A DNA stretch of 64,000 nucleotides from M3007 sp044350425 (lineage in GTDB: Bacteria; Bacteroidota; Bacteroidia; Chitinophagales; Saprospiraceae), in NCBI GenBank assembly GCA_044350425.1, contig JBILHS010000016.1, forward strand, positions 1-64,000, given 5' to 3'. This document shows positions 19,529 through 28,986 of the stretch, piece after piece (position 1 is the stretch's first letter; each line of letters starts with the position of its first letter). The notes under the pieces were generated by a model that was given only the letters and a program-made list of their open reading frames with translations, was not told where the DNA came from and ran no database searches. Made by a program: the position numbers and the translations under genes.

Positions 19529-22500
19529 ATGAGAAATATCTTCTTAATCCTATTCCTGCTAATGGCGGGGATTTTCACAAACGAATCCTCGGCGCAAGCG
19601 GTCATCCTAAGATCCGATACCCTGGAAGTCCCATGCATTTCGTCTGATACATTTCTGATGCCCGTTTATCTGGACAATCTGACCAATGTTTCAGGCTTAC
19701 AATTTACATTAGCGTGGGACACCGCCCGTCTGGATTATGCGTATGTCACAATGCTTCATCCCCAGTTTACGGGGGTAGGTTTTGACACTTCCGCCGCTAC
19801 TCTGGCATTCGGCAGACTCACTTTTGCCTGGACCGATCTGGCCGGGCTTAGCCTCCCATCCGGGACCGTATTATTCCAGGTGGCGTTCAGAAGAATTGGT
19901 GGACCTCAAGCTCCGATCTCTTTTGTAAATGATCCTACAGCAATTACGGTTTTTGACAATCAGTTCAATGAATTAGTTTCCCAGACTTTTAATGGACTGG
20001 TAAAACCCATTGATGACCAGGGCCCAACGCTCACTTGTCCAGCATCCGTGATAACCGGTTGGTCTGGACCAATAGCCATTCAAAACATAGCTCCGGCGCT
20101 TGCTGACAACTGTGGGGTACCTGCAGCGGGCTGGACTTCTACCGGTGCAACTTTTGTAAATGCGCCCAATGATCCGGATGCCAGTGGGGCTTTTTTTAAT
20201 ATTGGCCTCAGCACGGTAACCTACACCGCTACGGACGCAGGGGGCAATACCGCTACCTGTTCCTTCGATATTTTGGTCGAGTTCTCTGTAACCACCACAG
20301 ACCTGACCCTGATCGCCAATCCTAACAACCTTGCCTCCTGCGGAGAAACGGTTTCGATCGATGTGCTGGCTTTTAATTTTGACAGCCTGGCCGGCCTGCA
20401 ATTTTCAATGGAATGGCTGCCTTCCAATCTGGAGTTTGTTTCTATCACAAACACCAACGCAGCTCTGGACATTACGCTATCGAATTTCAATATCGACTCC
20501 TCGGCTGTTGGACTGTTCACATTTGTCTGGACAAGCACCGGTATAAGTGGCTCCTCTGCGGCTCCCGGGGCTGTATTATTTACGCTGACGTATAATGTGC
20601 TCGGATCAGGGACGGTAGATTTTGGCAACAATCCTACGCAAGCGCTGGCATTCACAGGAACCATCTCTCCACCGGAAGAAACTACACTGATTACTTTTGG
20701 AGCCTCGATCACGGTAACGGATACGATGCCACCGGTCATTACTTGTCCGGCAAATATTACTGTAGTGGCTCCGTCTGCAACCCCTGTGTCAGGCATTGCC
20801 CCAACAGTAACAGATAACTGCGCTGTTCCTCTGGTAGGCTGGACCGTATCAGGTGCCACTACTGGCAGCTTTCCCAATGATGCCGACGCCAGTGGCGCCT
20901 TGTTCAATCTGGGTACCAGTACAGTGACCTACACTACCACGGATGCTGGTAATAATACTGCAACTTGTTCCTTTAATGTCACAGTAGAATTCGGTATCAA
21001 TACGACCGAACTGACGATTGTGGCAAACAGTGCCAATGCCGCCTGCGGGGGCAGTTTTGTCGTTGATTTTGCTGCCTTAAATTTTAATACCATTGCTGGC
21101 GTACAGTTTACTATTAACTGGGATGCTGCATTGTATCAATACACGGCGGTTTCGAATTTTAGCCTTCCATTGGGTATTGATATCAGTAATTTTGGAGTAG
21201 ACGGTGTAGGCGTGGGCTTTATAACCTTCGCTTGGACAAGTAGTGACCTGAACGGATTGTCGATCAATAATAGCGATCTGCTTTTTAGTTTAAATTTTGA
21301 CCTGCTCAGCAATACCTCTTCCAACATCACTTTTGGAGATGCTCCAACCATTCGGGTGGCGTTTGATGGCGGTACGTTTGATCAGATTCCAATGATGACC
21401 ATTGATGGCTTGGTCACTGTGGTGGACAATGTGCCACCTACGATCACTTGCCCTTCTCCAGCACCGGTGGACGCCCTGCAAGGCCAACTGGTTGCTGCAG
21501 TGAATGGCTTACAGCCTACGTCAGTAACCGACAATTGTGGTGGAATCCCTGGTTTGACTTACACACAATCGGGTGCAACCACCAACACTGGTGCTGGCAA
21601 TGCTGATGGAAATTACAATGCTGGAACAACTACCGTGGTGTACACAGCAATCGATGCTGCCGGCAACACGGCCACCTGTTCATTCCAGGTCGTGGTCAAT
21701 TCAGATACGCCTGTTATATTGCAACTGGATACAGTAGACCTGGGTTGCTCTGCAGTGCCAACACAGGTGGTGGTGAATGTAACAGTTGAAAACTTTGTCG
21801 ACATCATTGCCCTTCAGTTTGGCCTGAACTGGGATCCCACGGTCTTGGAACTGCAACTTCCGGTGATCATTCAAAATATCAATGCCGGACCTTCCCCCAT
21901 CTTTGTCGATGTGCCCAATGGTACCCTGGCCTTTTTTGGTGGTGCTCCAAGTTGGCCAAATGTGCCGGATGGTGGCCCAATCATGACCATGACCTTCAAC
22001 GTTCTGGACCCGATCGGACTGGCAAGCACCAATATTTTGTTTGCTGCACCTTTTGATGCTTTGAACAATAACTTTGATGCGGTTCCGGTGCAGACGGTTA
22101 ACGGAGCGTTTATTTTTACCTTAGATAATGTTCCGCCGTTAGTTACTTGTCCTTCAGATACGGTATTAAATGCACCGGCTGGGCAATGCAGTGCAACGTA
22201 TAACCCAGTAGCACCAACGGCTTCTGACGCGTGTGGTGCAATTGCCGGCGTCTCCATTTTTCCGAATATGACGACTTTTAATGCAGGACCTCCGACTACC
22301 TTGACTTATACGGTTTCGGATAATGCAAACAACACCAGCACCTGCGCTTTTACTGTAACGGTGATTGAAAATAACCCACCACAAATCGTGACTTGCCCAG
22401 CAAGTCCGATTCTTGCGGATGCTAATTCACTTTGTCAGGCAAGTGTATGTTGGACGGTACCGACTTTTGAGGATGCATGTGGGCAACCTTTAGATACGAT

Positions 22501-24943
22501 CATCCATGACTATGACCCTTGCGGTTTATTTGCATTAGGGACTACGCTGGTCAATTATACTGCAGTAGATCTGTCCGGTAATCAAGTTACTTGTTCTTTT
22601 GAAGTAGTGGTACAAGATGTAACACCACCGACGGTCATTTGCCCAACGGATACCATTGTAATTCCAGTGAATGGCTGTACGGCAGTGGTTAATTTTAGCT
22701 TTATTGCTTCTGATTTCTGTGATGCTGACCTGGACATTTTGTGCAGCGACACTTCAGGTTCTGTATTTACCGGGGTAACACAGGTTGGCTGTACCATTAC
22801 CGATGACGCGGGAAATCTGACCCAATGCCTGTTTACCATTACGGTTCCGGATACATTGGCTCCTACTTTCATGAATGCTTGTCCGGCCAATATTACCGTT
22901 GCTTCGGCTTCCGGAAACTGTGGCGCGAATCAAACATGGGTTGCACCAATGGCTACAGACAACTGCGACCAAAATGTGGCCATTGTTGCAATGCCAGCTT
23001 CCGGGTCGTTCTTTGATGTTGCGAATTCTCCGCATACGGTGGTTTTTACTGCTACCGATGATTTTGGCAATACGACCACTTGTACCTTCACGGTCACCGT
23101 CACGGATAATACCAATCCTCTATTGACCAATTGCCCATCCTTGCCGATTCTTGTAATTCTTCCGGTAAACAAATGTGATACCATCCTTAACTGGACCCCT
23201 CCAACAGTTTCAGACAACTGTGGCTTGGGAGGCGTGGTTTTAGTTCCGAACATTCCGTCCGGTTCTGTATTTACTACGGGTGATACCGTAGTGGTATACA
23301 CCGCAACGGATTCTTCAGGAAATACATCGACCTGCTCCTTTAGTGTTTCAGTAAAAGACGTAGTACCTCCGGTGATCGATTGTCCAACGGCGCCACTTCC
23401 GGTTCCTGTTCCAAGTGCCTGCGGGGTAGTCCCTGTCTGGACGCTGCCGACTGCAGCGGACAATTGCACCCTGGTTTCAGATCTGATTGTCACGACTTCT
23501 TATGAGCCCGGAGACACCTTCCCGGCTGGCACAACCTGCTTTATTGTTCGGGTGACTGATGCCAGTGGAAATTTTGATGAGTGTCAGATCTGTGTGGAGA
23601 ACAACATCCAGCCCAGATTCACCAATGTCCCGAGTGACATTACTGTTAACATGTGTCAAACGATGGTCACTTGGCCAGAGCCTGTTACGGTAGATTTTTG
23701 TCCGCCGGTACTGGTAACCGTTTCACCTTTACCAAACGGCAGTATCTTCCCATTTGGCACTACCGTTGTCACGTACACTGCGACAGATGCACTCGGAAAC
23801 TCGGCTACAGCTACATTTAATGTAATTGTTTCAGAAGACATTGCTCCGGTGTTTGATTGTCCGGTTAGCCCGATCATTGTAAATGTTGGGGGTGTTGTGC
23901 TTTCAGATCCAAGTGACTTCCTGATCGGTCAGGATACGGTTGCGGGTTGTGGTGCTGTAGAATTGGCCTTTAATTTGCCCAATGCTATGGATAACTGTGT
24001 GACGCCAACCGTGACCCAGTTGGAAGGTGTGATCTCTGGAGGGATATTCCCGCTTGGATTCAACAATCTTTTGTTCCGTGCGGTGGATTTTTCCGGTAAT
24101 TTATCTCAATGTGCCGTATTCATTCAGGTAGTTGAACTTCCTGTACTGGACCTGGTGGTAGATCCAATGCCAGGATGTGCAGGAGAGCAGGTGCTAATTA
24201 CAACCACCGATATCCCGGGGGCTATTTACACCTGGACAGGCCCGGTGACTTCGGACACAAACGTCGTAACAATAAACAGTTTGAGTTCACAGAATGATGG
24301 ACAGTATCTGGTTTCTGCCAATGTGAATGGTTGTATTACTGCTACTGACACGACTACTGTGTTTTTAACAGTGTCGCCCATGGCTGAAAATGATTTGATT
24401 TATTCAATCAATCCTGGAGAGACGGTCACATTCCCCAGTGTATTGATCAATGACAATTTATCACCGGCATTTGATTTTTTAATTTGCAATGTGAGTATTC
24501 TGGAAGGTTTGGTAATGAATAACAACGATGGAACTTTCACATACACAGCGGGCGATCAACCTGGTATGGTTTCGTTTAGTTATGAGGTTTGTTCTAGAAC
24601 CTGTGACCTGAGCGACCAGGCTGCTGTGACGATCACGGTCAACGATAGCAAGTGTGTGTTTATTCCGAATATCATCACGCCGAATGGCGATGCGTTGAAT
24701 GACTGGTTCACGATACCTTGTGTTGATACTGGACTTTTCCGGGAGAATACTTTGATGGTGTACAGTCAGTGGGGCGATAAGGTATATGAGGCTTCCCCTT
24801 ATAGCAACGACCCTGCCGATGCATGGAAGGGTACACTAGACGGGGTAGATGGAAAAGATCTTCCGGACGGTGTTTATTTTTACATCTTCAAACCAGGGCC
24901 AAATATCCCTCCGATGAAGGGTTTTGTGGAAATATTTCGTTGA
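19529..24943 (+). CDS. T9SS type B surface protein with alternating cohesin-like and HYR modules
   Basis: An 1804-residue protein starting at the ATG at 19529 (MRNIFLILFLLMAGIF..., signal peptide cleaved after ESSAQ). An in-frame TTG five codons earlier is less likely. Four cohesin-like modules of about 140 residues (roughly 23-163, 254-396, 490-632 and 726-866) share the pattern 'GLQFTLxWD...LSNFxxD...G.FTFAWT...LFxLxF'. They alternate with HYR modules (PPVITCPANITV type), after which eight further HYR modules run to about 1530. An Ig-like segment (DLVVDPMPGCAGE) and a cadherin/VCBS-like segment (NDGTFTYTAGDQPG) follow. The C-terminus is a gliding-motility-type T9SS type B domain (FIPNIITPNGDALNDWF ... 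YSQWGDKVYE ... DGVYFYIFK). It precedes porP/sprF by 104 bp, the usual context for SprB-like adhesins. A surface scaffold or adhesin role is inferred. Confidence 0.93.
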   Translation: MRNIFLILFLLMAGIFTNESSAQAVILRSDTLEVPCISSDTFLMPVYLDNLTNVSGLQFTLAWDTARLDYAYVTMLHPQFTGVGFDTSAATLAFGRLTFAWTDLAGLSLPSGTVLFQVAFRRIGGPQAPISFVNDPTAITVFDNQFNELVSQTFNGLVKPIDDQGPTLTCPASVITGWSGPIAIQNIAPALADNCGVPAAGWTSTGATFVNAPNDPDASGAFFNIGLSTVTYTATDAGGNTATCSFDILVEFSVTTTDLTLIANPNNLASCGETVSIDVLAFNFDSLAGLQFSMEWLPSNLEFVSITNTNAALDITLSNFNIDSSAVGLFTFVWTSTGISGSSAAPGAVLFTLTYNVLGSGTVDFGNNPTQALAFTGTISPPEETTLITFGASITVTDTMPPVITCPANITVVAPSATPVSGIAPTVTDNCAVPLVGWTVSGATTGSFPNDADASGALFNLGTSTVTYTTTDAGNNTATCSFNVTVEFGINTTELTIVANSANAACGGSFVVDFAALNFNTIAGVQFTINWDAALYQYTAVSNFSLPLGIDISNFGVDGVGVGFITFAWTSSDLNGLSINNSDLLFSLNFDLLSNTSSNITFGDAPTIRVAFDGGTFDQIPMMTIDGLVTVVDNVPPTITCPSPAPVDALQGQLVAAVNGLQPTSVTDNCGGIPGLTYTQSGATTNTGAGNADGNYNAGTTTVVYTAIDAAGNTATCSFQVVVNSDTPVILQLDTVDLGCSAVPTQVVVNVTVENFVDIIALQFGLNWDPTVLELQLPVIIQNINAGPSPIFVDVPNGTLAFFGGAPSWPNVPDGGPIMTMTFNVLDPIGLASTNILFAAPFDALNNNFDAVPVQTVNGAFIFTLDNVPPLVTCPSDTVLNAPAGQCSATYNPVAPTASDACGAIAGVSIFPNMTTFNAGPPTTLTYTVSDNANNTSTCAFTVTVIENNPPQIVTCPASPILADANSLCQASVCWTVPTFEDACGQPLDTIIHDYDPCGLFALGTTLVNYTAVDLSGNQVTCSFEVVVQDVTPPTVICPTDTIVIPVNGCTAVVNFSFIASDFCDADLDILCSDTSGSVFTGVTQVGCTITDDAGNLTQCLFTITVPDTLAPTFMNACPANITVASASGNCGANQTWVAPMATDNCDQNVAIVAMPASGSFFDVANSPHTVVFTATDDFGNTTTCTFTVTVTDNTNPLLTNCPSLPILVILPVNKCDTILNWTPPTVSDNCGLGGVVLVPNIPSGSVFTTGDTVVVYTATDSSGNTSTCSFSVSVKDVVPPVIDCPTAPLPVPVPSACGVVPVWTLPTAADNCTLVSDLIVTTSYEPGDTFPAGTTCFIVRVTDASGNFDECQICVENNIQPRFTNVPSDITVNMCQTMVTWPEPVTVDFCPPVLVTVSPLPNGSIFPFGTTVVTYTATDALGNSATATFNVIVSEDIAPVFDCPVSPIIVNVGGVVLSDPSDFLIGQDTVAGCGAVELAFNLPNAMDNCVTPTVTQLEGVISGGIFPLGFNNLLFRAVDFSGNLSQCAVFIQVVELPVLDLVVDPMPGCAGEQVLITTTDIPGAIYTWTGPVTSDTNVVTINSLSSQNDGQYLVSANVNGCITATDTTTVFLTVSPMAENDLIYSINPGETVTFPSVLINDNLSPAFDFLICNVSILEGLVMNNNDGTFTYTAGDQPGMVSFSYEVCSRTCDLSDQAAVTITVNDSKCVFIPNIITPNGDALNDWFTIPCVDTGLFRENTLMVYSQWGDKVYEASPYSNDPADAWKGTLDGVDGKDLPDGVYFYIFKPGPNIPPMKGFVEIFR

Positions 24944-24964
24944 TTTTTCGATAATGAGCAGGGG

Positions 24965-24997
24965 TGAGCAGGCTGGACTTTTTCTTCAGCCTGCTCA
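24965..24997 (+). terminator. Hairpin between the type B adhesin-like gene and porP/sprF
   Basis: An 11-bp stem (tgagcaggctg with cagcctgctca) with a T-rich 11-base loop lies 21 bp after the stop codon. No T tract follows the stem. It may separate expression levels of the huge surface gene and the downstream secretion genes. Confidence 0.5.
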
Positions 24998-25047
24998 GAT
25001 CCCTTTACCTATTCAACTACCCCATCAAGATTTAACACGATTTAATA

Positions 25048-26004
25048 ATGAAAAAACTTATTTTCTCCATTGCATTACTGGTGGCAGCTTGCATAACGCT
25101 GAATGCGCAGCAAGAAGCCCAATACACCCAGTTTATGTACAATAAACTGTACCTGAACCCTGCGTATGCCGGTGCACGGGGTGTTCCAAGTCTCACAGCC
25201 ATTTATCGCAGCCAATGGGTTGGTTTTGATGGTGCTCCGCAGTCTATGCTGGCAAGTTACAACGGGCCATTCTTATCCAAGCGGGTAGGTATCGGTGCAA
25301 CTGTTTCCAATATGAGGGTTGGATTGCAGCGTGATTTCCAGGCATCGCTTGCCTATTCTTACGATATGGTTGCCCAGGAAGATTTTTCGTTACGCCTGGG
25401 CCTTTCAGGTTCTTTGCGTTCCTTGGGTATTGCATTCAATGATGCCAAACCGGCACAGAGTGGCGATCTTTCCATTGAAAACCAACGGACCAATGACTTC
25501 TATGGCAACGTAGGCGCAGGGGTATATGGTACCATTATGCAGCGTTACTACATTGGGGTTTCCGTGCCACGTCTGTATTCCAATGCAATTGGTCTCAGTA
25601 ATGTCAATGCAACCTCCCTAGCAAAAGAATACCAACACTTTTATGGCATGGCCGGAGCAATACTGCCTCTGAGCGATGACATTAATCTGATGCCGGCAGT
25701 CTTACTAAAATACGTAAAAAATGCTCCTTTCGATGCGGATATCAATCTGAACTTAGATATTCGTCAGAAATTTACAGCAGGTATTTCTTACCGCCTGGGC
25801 GGAGACGGATCTGGCGATTCTGTGGATCTTTTGGCACTATGGCAAGCTGCCCCACAATTGGCAGTGGGTGCCGCTTACGACTTCACTCTCAGTAACCTGA
25901 AAGATTACAATGCAGGCTCTATCGAGGTTATGTTACAGTATGATTTGAAGAAAGTAAGTGGCTCAGGCAAGAAAAAACTCTCTAACCCACGCTTTTTTAT
26001 GTAA
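25048..26004 (+). CDS. PorP/SprF family type IX secretion-associated outer-membrane protein
   Basis: A 318-residue protein with signal peptide MKKLIFSIALLVAACITLNA, then the family hallmark QEAQYTQFMYNKLYLNPAYA. Next comes GVPSLTAIYRSQWVGFDGAPQS, and beta strands typical of a 14-strand FadL-like barrel run to the end (SIEVMLQYDLKK). Known PorP/SprF proteins sit in the outer membrane, interact with PorE/PorK-type components, and in Flavobacterium SprF is needed for surface delivery of the adjacent SprB adhesin. The neighbouring type B cargo gene upstream and the OmpA-like gene downstream reproduce that arrangement. This copy is therefore most likely a dedicated accessory for the upstream cargo rather than the core PorP. 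Confidence 0.95.
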   Translation: MKKLIFSIALLVAACITLNAQQEAQYTQFMYNKLYLNPAYAGARGVPSLTAIYRSQWVGFDGAPQSMLASYNGPFLSKRVGIGATVSNMRVGLQRDFQASLAYSYDMVAQEDFSLRLGLSGSLRSLGIAFNDAKPAQSGDLSIENQRTNDFYGNVGAGVYGTIMQRYYIGVSVPRLYSNAIGLSNVNATSLAKEYQHFYGMAGAILPLSDDINLMPAVLLKYVKNAPFDADINLNLDIRQKFTAGISYRLGGDGSGDSVDLLALWQAAPQLAVGAAYDFTLSNLKDYNAGSIEVMLQYDLKKVSGSGKKKLSNPRFFM

Positions 26005-26089
26005 ATCATACTTGGTTTGCAAATGGATACAAAACCGATTACTTTTTAATCCAAGTTCTTCCAACTCAACTTGTAATCAATTCAGAAAC

Positions 26090-28408
26090 ATGAAATCCTA
26101 TAAGCATATTTCACTGCTTGTTATTTGTACTGGTCTGGCCATCGCACTTTATGGCCAAACGGCTCCGGGGGCATATGTCCCAGTGACGGTACAGATCAAA
26201 AACGAAGCAGCCATCAACACTACAGGGCTTGAATTCAGTCCTACCTTTTATGAAGACGGTATTGTATTCATTTCGACCAATACAGCCGGATTGAAAAAAC
26301 TGACTGATGAACAGCTGAAGCTGCCCGCTATGTCTATTTTGCGGTCACGGAGAACTGCAGAAGGTGTTTTAGGCGTGCCCGAGCCTTTTGCAAAGGAATT
26401 ATCCTCCCTTTATCATGAAGGCCCCGTTTGTTTTGACCGTACGGCAGAAACGGTCTATTTTTCCCGAAATTCTCTGGTACGGGGCAAGGACAAAGAGCAG
26501 AAGATGCGCCTTTATGTATCGAAAAAAACAGGCGAGCTTTGGAGTGAGCCTGTACAACTCCCATTTAACACCAACGAATTTGATGATTGCCACCCTGCAA
26601 TCAGCATTGATGGCGACAAGCTGTTTTTTGCATCCAATCGTCCGGGAGGTTACGGTGGCATGGACATTTATGTCACCTATAAGGTCGGCGAATCCTGGAG
26701 TGAACCTGTGAATCTTGGCGCAGGGGTGAATACTGCCGGCAATGATGCATTCCCTTTTATTCATGCGGACAATACCCTTTATTTTGCATCTGATGCACAG
26801 CCAGACCGAAAGGGTGGATTTGACCTTTATTATGTAATTCCAGAGGGTACGCAATGGACCAAACCCGTTAATATGGGTGAACCATTCAATTCTGGTGGAG
26901 ATGATATCGGCCTTATTGTTGATCTGAACAAGATCAACGGGTATTATGCTTCGAATGGTGGTGGAGGGGCTGGTGGAGATGAGATCTTTAGTTTTCACAC
27001 GGAAAATGGCAATCTGGATGACTTATTGCTACAAAATAAGCGTGTGCCGGACCGCAATCTTGACCTCAAGATCTTAGTGACGGATAAATTGTCTGCAGCA
27101 CCCATCAAAGATGCAACCGTTCAAATACTGAGTTACGATGGTACAAATGTGATCGGGCGCGATGAGCAGGGCAACCTGATCACCGTACAAACCGTAGATG
27201 GTAAAGAAGTGATCGGTTCTATGGCGCCAGATAATGGCATCAATGGCGAAACCGATAGCAAGGGCCGTTTTGGTACAGACATTAAGCCTGGTAATTACGT
27301 GATCATCATCACAAAAAAAGGCTACCAGACTAAGCAATTCCGACTGCCTGTTTCTAAAACAGGCAATGAACTGGTTGCACAACTTGAAAAGGCAGGCATG
27401 ATCCCAGGTAAAATTCAGTGGATCCCCACCGTATTTAATTACAATACAAATGCACCGCTCGCGGGGGCAACGCTGGTCTTAACAGATATTAAGACCGGGT
27501 TGAAGGATACCCTTGTTACGGATGCCAACGGAACACTGGAGCACTATTTGAACATCAATTCTAAGTATAAAGTGGATATCCTGCAAGGTGGACGATTGTT
27601 GGGGAGCACGGAAGTAGATACCAATGGCTGGCCTGACCCGAGCAAGCCTATGTACCAGAATATCACCGTAGCACCGCTGCTGCCTGGTTCCGTGATAGAA
27701 TTGCCCAATATCTACTACAACTATAATGATGCCACCTTACGCCCGGATGCCCGTAAAGATCTGGATCTTTTAGTGGCTTTGATGAAACAACAACCTTTGA
27801 TCAACGTGGAGCTCCGCAGCCACACGGATAGTCGTGGACGAGTCGAATACAATCAGGGTTTGAGCCAGAGACGCGCCAATGGCGTATTTGAATTTCTGGT
27901 TGCCCGGGGTATCTCCCGTAACAGGCTGGTTCCAATTGGATTTGGAGAGAGTGAGTTGCTAAACAATTGTAAGGATGGTGTGAGCTGTTCAGAAACAGAA
28001 CATGCGCGCAATCGCCGGACCGAAATACGCATGCTTGCAGGACTTTCAGGTTCCAGTATGGTGTATGTGGATGGTAAGATCAGCAATGTTGATCCTCAGG
28101 AAACTGCTGATCCTAATGTAAATGTGAAGCCATCTAAGCAAACGGCAAATGATGTCGTAAAAGTCACCAATGCAAACAATGGTATCTACTACGTGGTGGC
28201 GGGTTCCTTCCTTGTGGAGGAAAGAGCAACCAATCAAGTGGTAACCATGAAGAAACTCGGCCATAAAGATGCAGAGGTGATTCGTTTCCCGGATTCAAAA
28301 TTTCACTCAGTCAGTGTAGGTAAGTTCAAAACGCGCGAAGAAGCCACCGCATTCAAACGCAAGCTTACACTAGATAAAATTGAATCCTTCGTAAGGGCGG
28401 CACAGTAA
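26090..28408 (+). CDS. PorE-like OmpA family protein with PD40 propeller, carboxypeptidase-regulatory-like and SPOR domains
   Basis: A 772-residue protein starting at the ATG at 26090 (MKSYKHISLLVICTGLAIAL, signal peptide ending near LYGQ). The frame runs back to 25958 inside porP, but that part lacks signal features. Residues about 23-307 form a WD40/PD40 propeller (repeats of 'FDDCHPAISIDGDKLFFASN'-type blades). Two carboxypeptidase-regulatory-like domains follow at about 320-433 and 442-517. An OmpA_C peptidoglycan-binding domain spans about 537-650 (NIYYNYNDATLRPDA ... RSHTDSRGRVEYNQGLSQRR). A SPOR domain is C-terminal at about 697-771 (YYVVAGSFLVEERA). PorE has propeller, regulatory-like and OmpA domains and ties PorP to peptidoglycan. 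This copy lacks obvious TPRs and gains SPOR, which binds denuded septal glycan. Confidence 0.92.
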   Translation: MKSYKHISLLVICTGLAIALYGQTAPGAYVPVTVQIKNEAAINTTGLEFSPTFYEDGIVFISTNTAGLKKLTDEQLKLPAMSILRSRRTAEGVLGVPEPFAKELSSLYHEGPVCFDRTAETVYFSRNSLVRGKDKEQKMRLYVSKKTGELWSEPVQLPFNTNEFDDCHPAISIDGDKLFFASNRPGGYGGMDIYVTYKVGESWSEPVNLGAGVNTAGNDAFPFIHADNTLYFASDAQPDRKGGFDLYYVIPEGTQWTKPVNMGEPFNSGGDDIGLIVDLNKINGYYASNGGGGAGGDEIFSFHTENGNLDDLLLQNKRVPDRNLDLKILVTDKLSAAPIKDATVQILSYDGTNVIGRDEQGNLITVQTVDGKEVIGSMAPDNGINGETDSKGRFGTDIKPGNYVIIITKKGYQTKQFRLPVSKTGNELVAQLEKAGMIPGKIQWIPTVFNYNTNAPLAGATLVLTDIKTGLKDTLVTDANGTLEHYLNINSKYKVDILQGGRLLGSTEVDTNGWPDPSKPMYQNITVAPLLPGSVIELPNIYYNYNDATLRPDARKDLDLLVALMKQQPLINVELRSHTDSRGRVEYNQGLSQRRANGVFEFLVARGISRNRLVPIGFGESELLNNCKDGVSCSETEHARNRRTEIRMLAGLSGSSMVYVDGKISNVDPQETADPNVNVKPSKQTANDVVKVTNANNGIYYVVAGSFLVEERATNQVVTMKKLGHKDAEVIRFPDSKFHSVSVGKFKTREEATAFKRKLTLDKIESFVRAAQ

Positions 28409-28481
28409 TGGATGATACTGAAAATTTGAGATGAAAAAATCTAATCTTTCAGGTCTGAGTCTCTAATGTCCAAGGTCTTTT

Positions 28482-28489
28482 TACCTTTG
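28482..28489 (+). promoter_or_regulatory. Putative -7 box upstream of ferredoxin
   Basis: TACCTTTG exactly matches the Bacteroidota -7 consensus TAnnTTTG and lies 60 bp before the ferredoxin ATG. No clear -33 TTTG is seen at the expected distance. Between box and gene is an AAGGAGA sequence ending about 11 bases before the start codon, a Shine-Dalgarno-like site unusual for this phylum. Confidence 0.4.
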
Positions 28490-28548
28490 TGCCAACTTTT
28501 GGGGAACCTAGTTGTTTCTCAGAAAAAGCATAAAAGGAGAAACTTTAA

Positions 28549-28896
28549 ATGGCAATTATAATAACTGATGAATGCATCAACTGCGGTGCATGTGAACCGG
28601 AATGCCCAAACAATGCCATCTATGAAGGTGGTGTGGAATGGGCAATCTCCGATGGAAATACAGTAAAGGGTGACTATGTACTGGAAGATGGTTCGAAGGT
28701 GGATGCAGCAAAAAAGCTCAAGCCGGTCTCGAATGATTACTATTACATTGTGCCGGAAAAATGCACAGAGTGTACAGGATTTCATGAAGAGCCGCAATGT
28801 GCTGCTGTTTGCCCTGTGGATTGCTGCGTGCCGGATCCTGACCGCGTGGAGTCCAAAGAAGTACTCCTGGAAAGAAAAGTTAGACTACACCTCTGA
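28549..28896 (+). CDS. 4Fe-4S dicluster-type ferredoxin
   Basis: A 115-residue small electron carrier. The N-terminal cluster motif is CINCGACEPECPNNAI (C-x2-C-x2-C-x3-CP). A second half has C-x2-C-x7-C-x3-CPVDCC, split by a roughly 40-residue insertion rich in acidic residues and lysine (DGNTVKGDYVLEDGS). This layout matches the Bacteroidota FdxA-like ferredoxins that carry two [4Fe-4S] clusters and serve cytoplasmic redox enzymes such as pyruvate:ferredoxin oxidoreductase or NADPH reductases. An AAGGAGA ribosome-binding-like site precedes the ATG. It is monocistronic, ends in a strong bidirectional terminator, and converges with the membrane protein gene at 28987. The physiological partner is not evident from context. 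Confidence 0.93.
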   Translation: MAIIITDECINCGACEPECPNNAIYEGGVEWAISDGNTVKGDYVLEDGSKVDAAKKLKPVSNDYYYIVPEKCTECTGFHEEPQCAAVCPVDCCVPDPDRVESKEVLLERKVRLHL

Positions 28897-28944
28897 CGAA
28901 CAAATGTTTGTCGGTTCGATCAGATCAAGATTTTTCAGATTTTT

Positions 28945-28984
28945 AATTGCCTGCTCTCCCTTGGGAGAGCAGGCAATTTTTTTA
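28945..28984. terminator. Bidirectional rho-independent terminator
   Basis: A perfect 15-bp stem (28946-28960 with 28963-28977) is flanked by an A-rich stretch on the left and seven Ts on the right. It lies between the convergent ferredoxin and GT-C-like genes and should stop transcripts from both. Confidence 0.85.
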
Positions 28985-28986
28985 TA

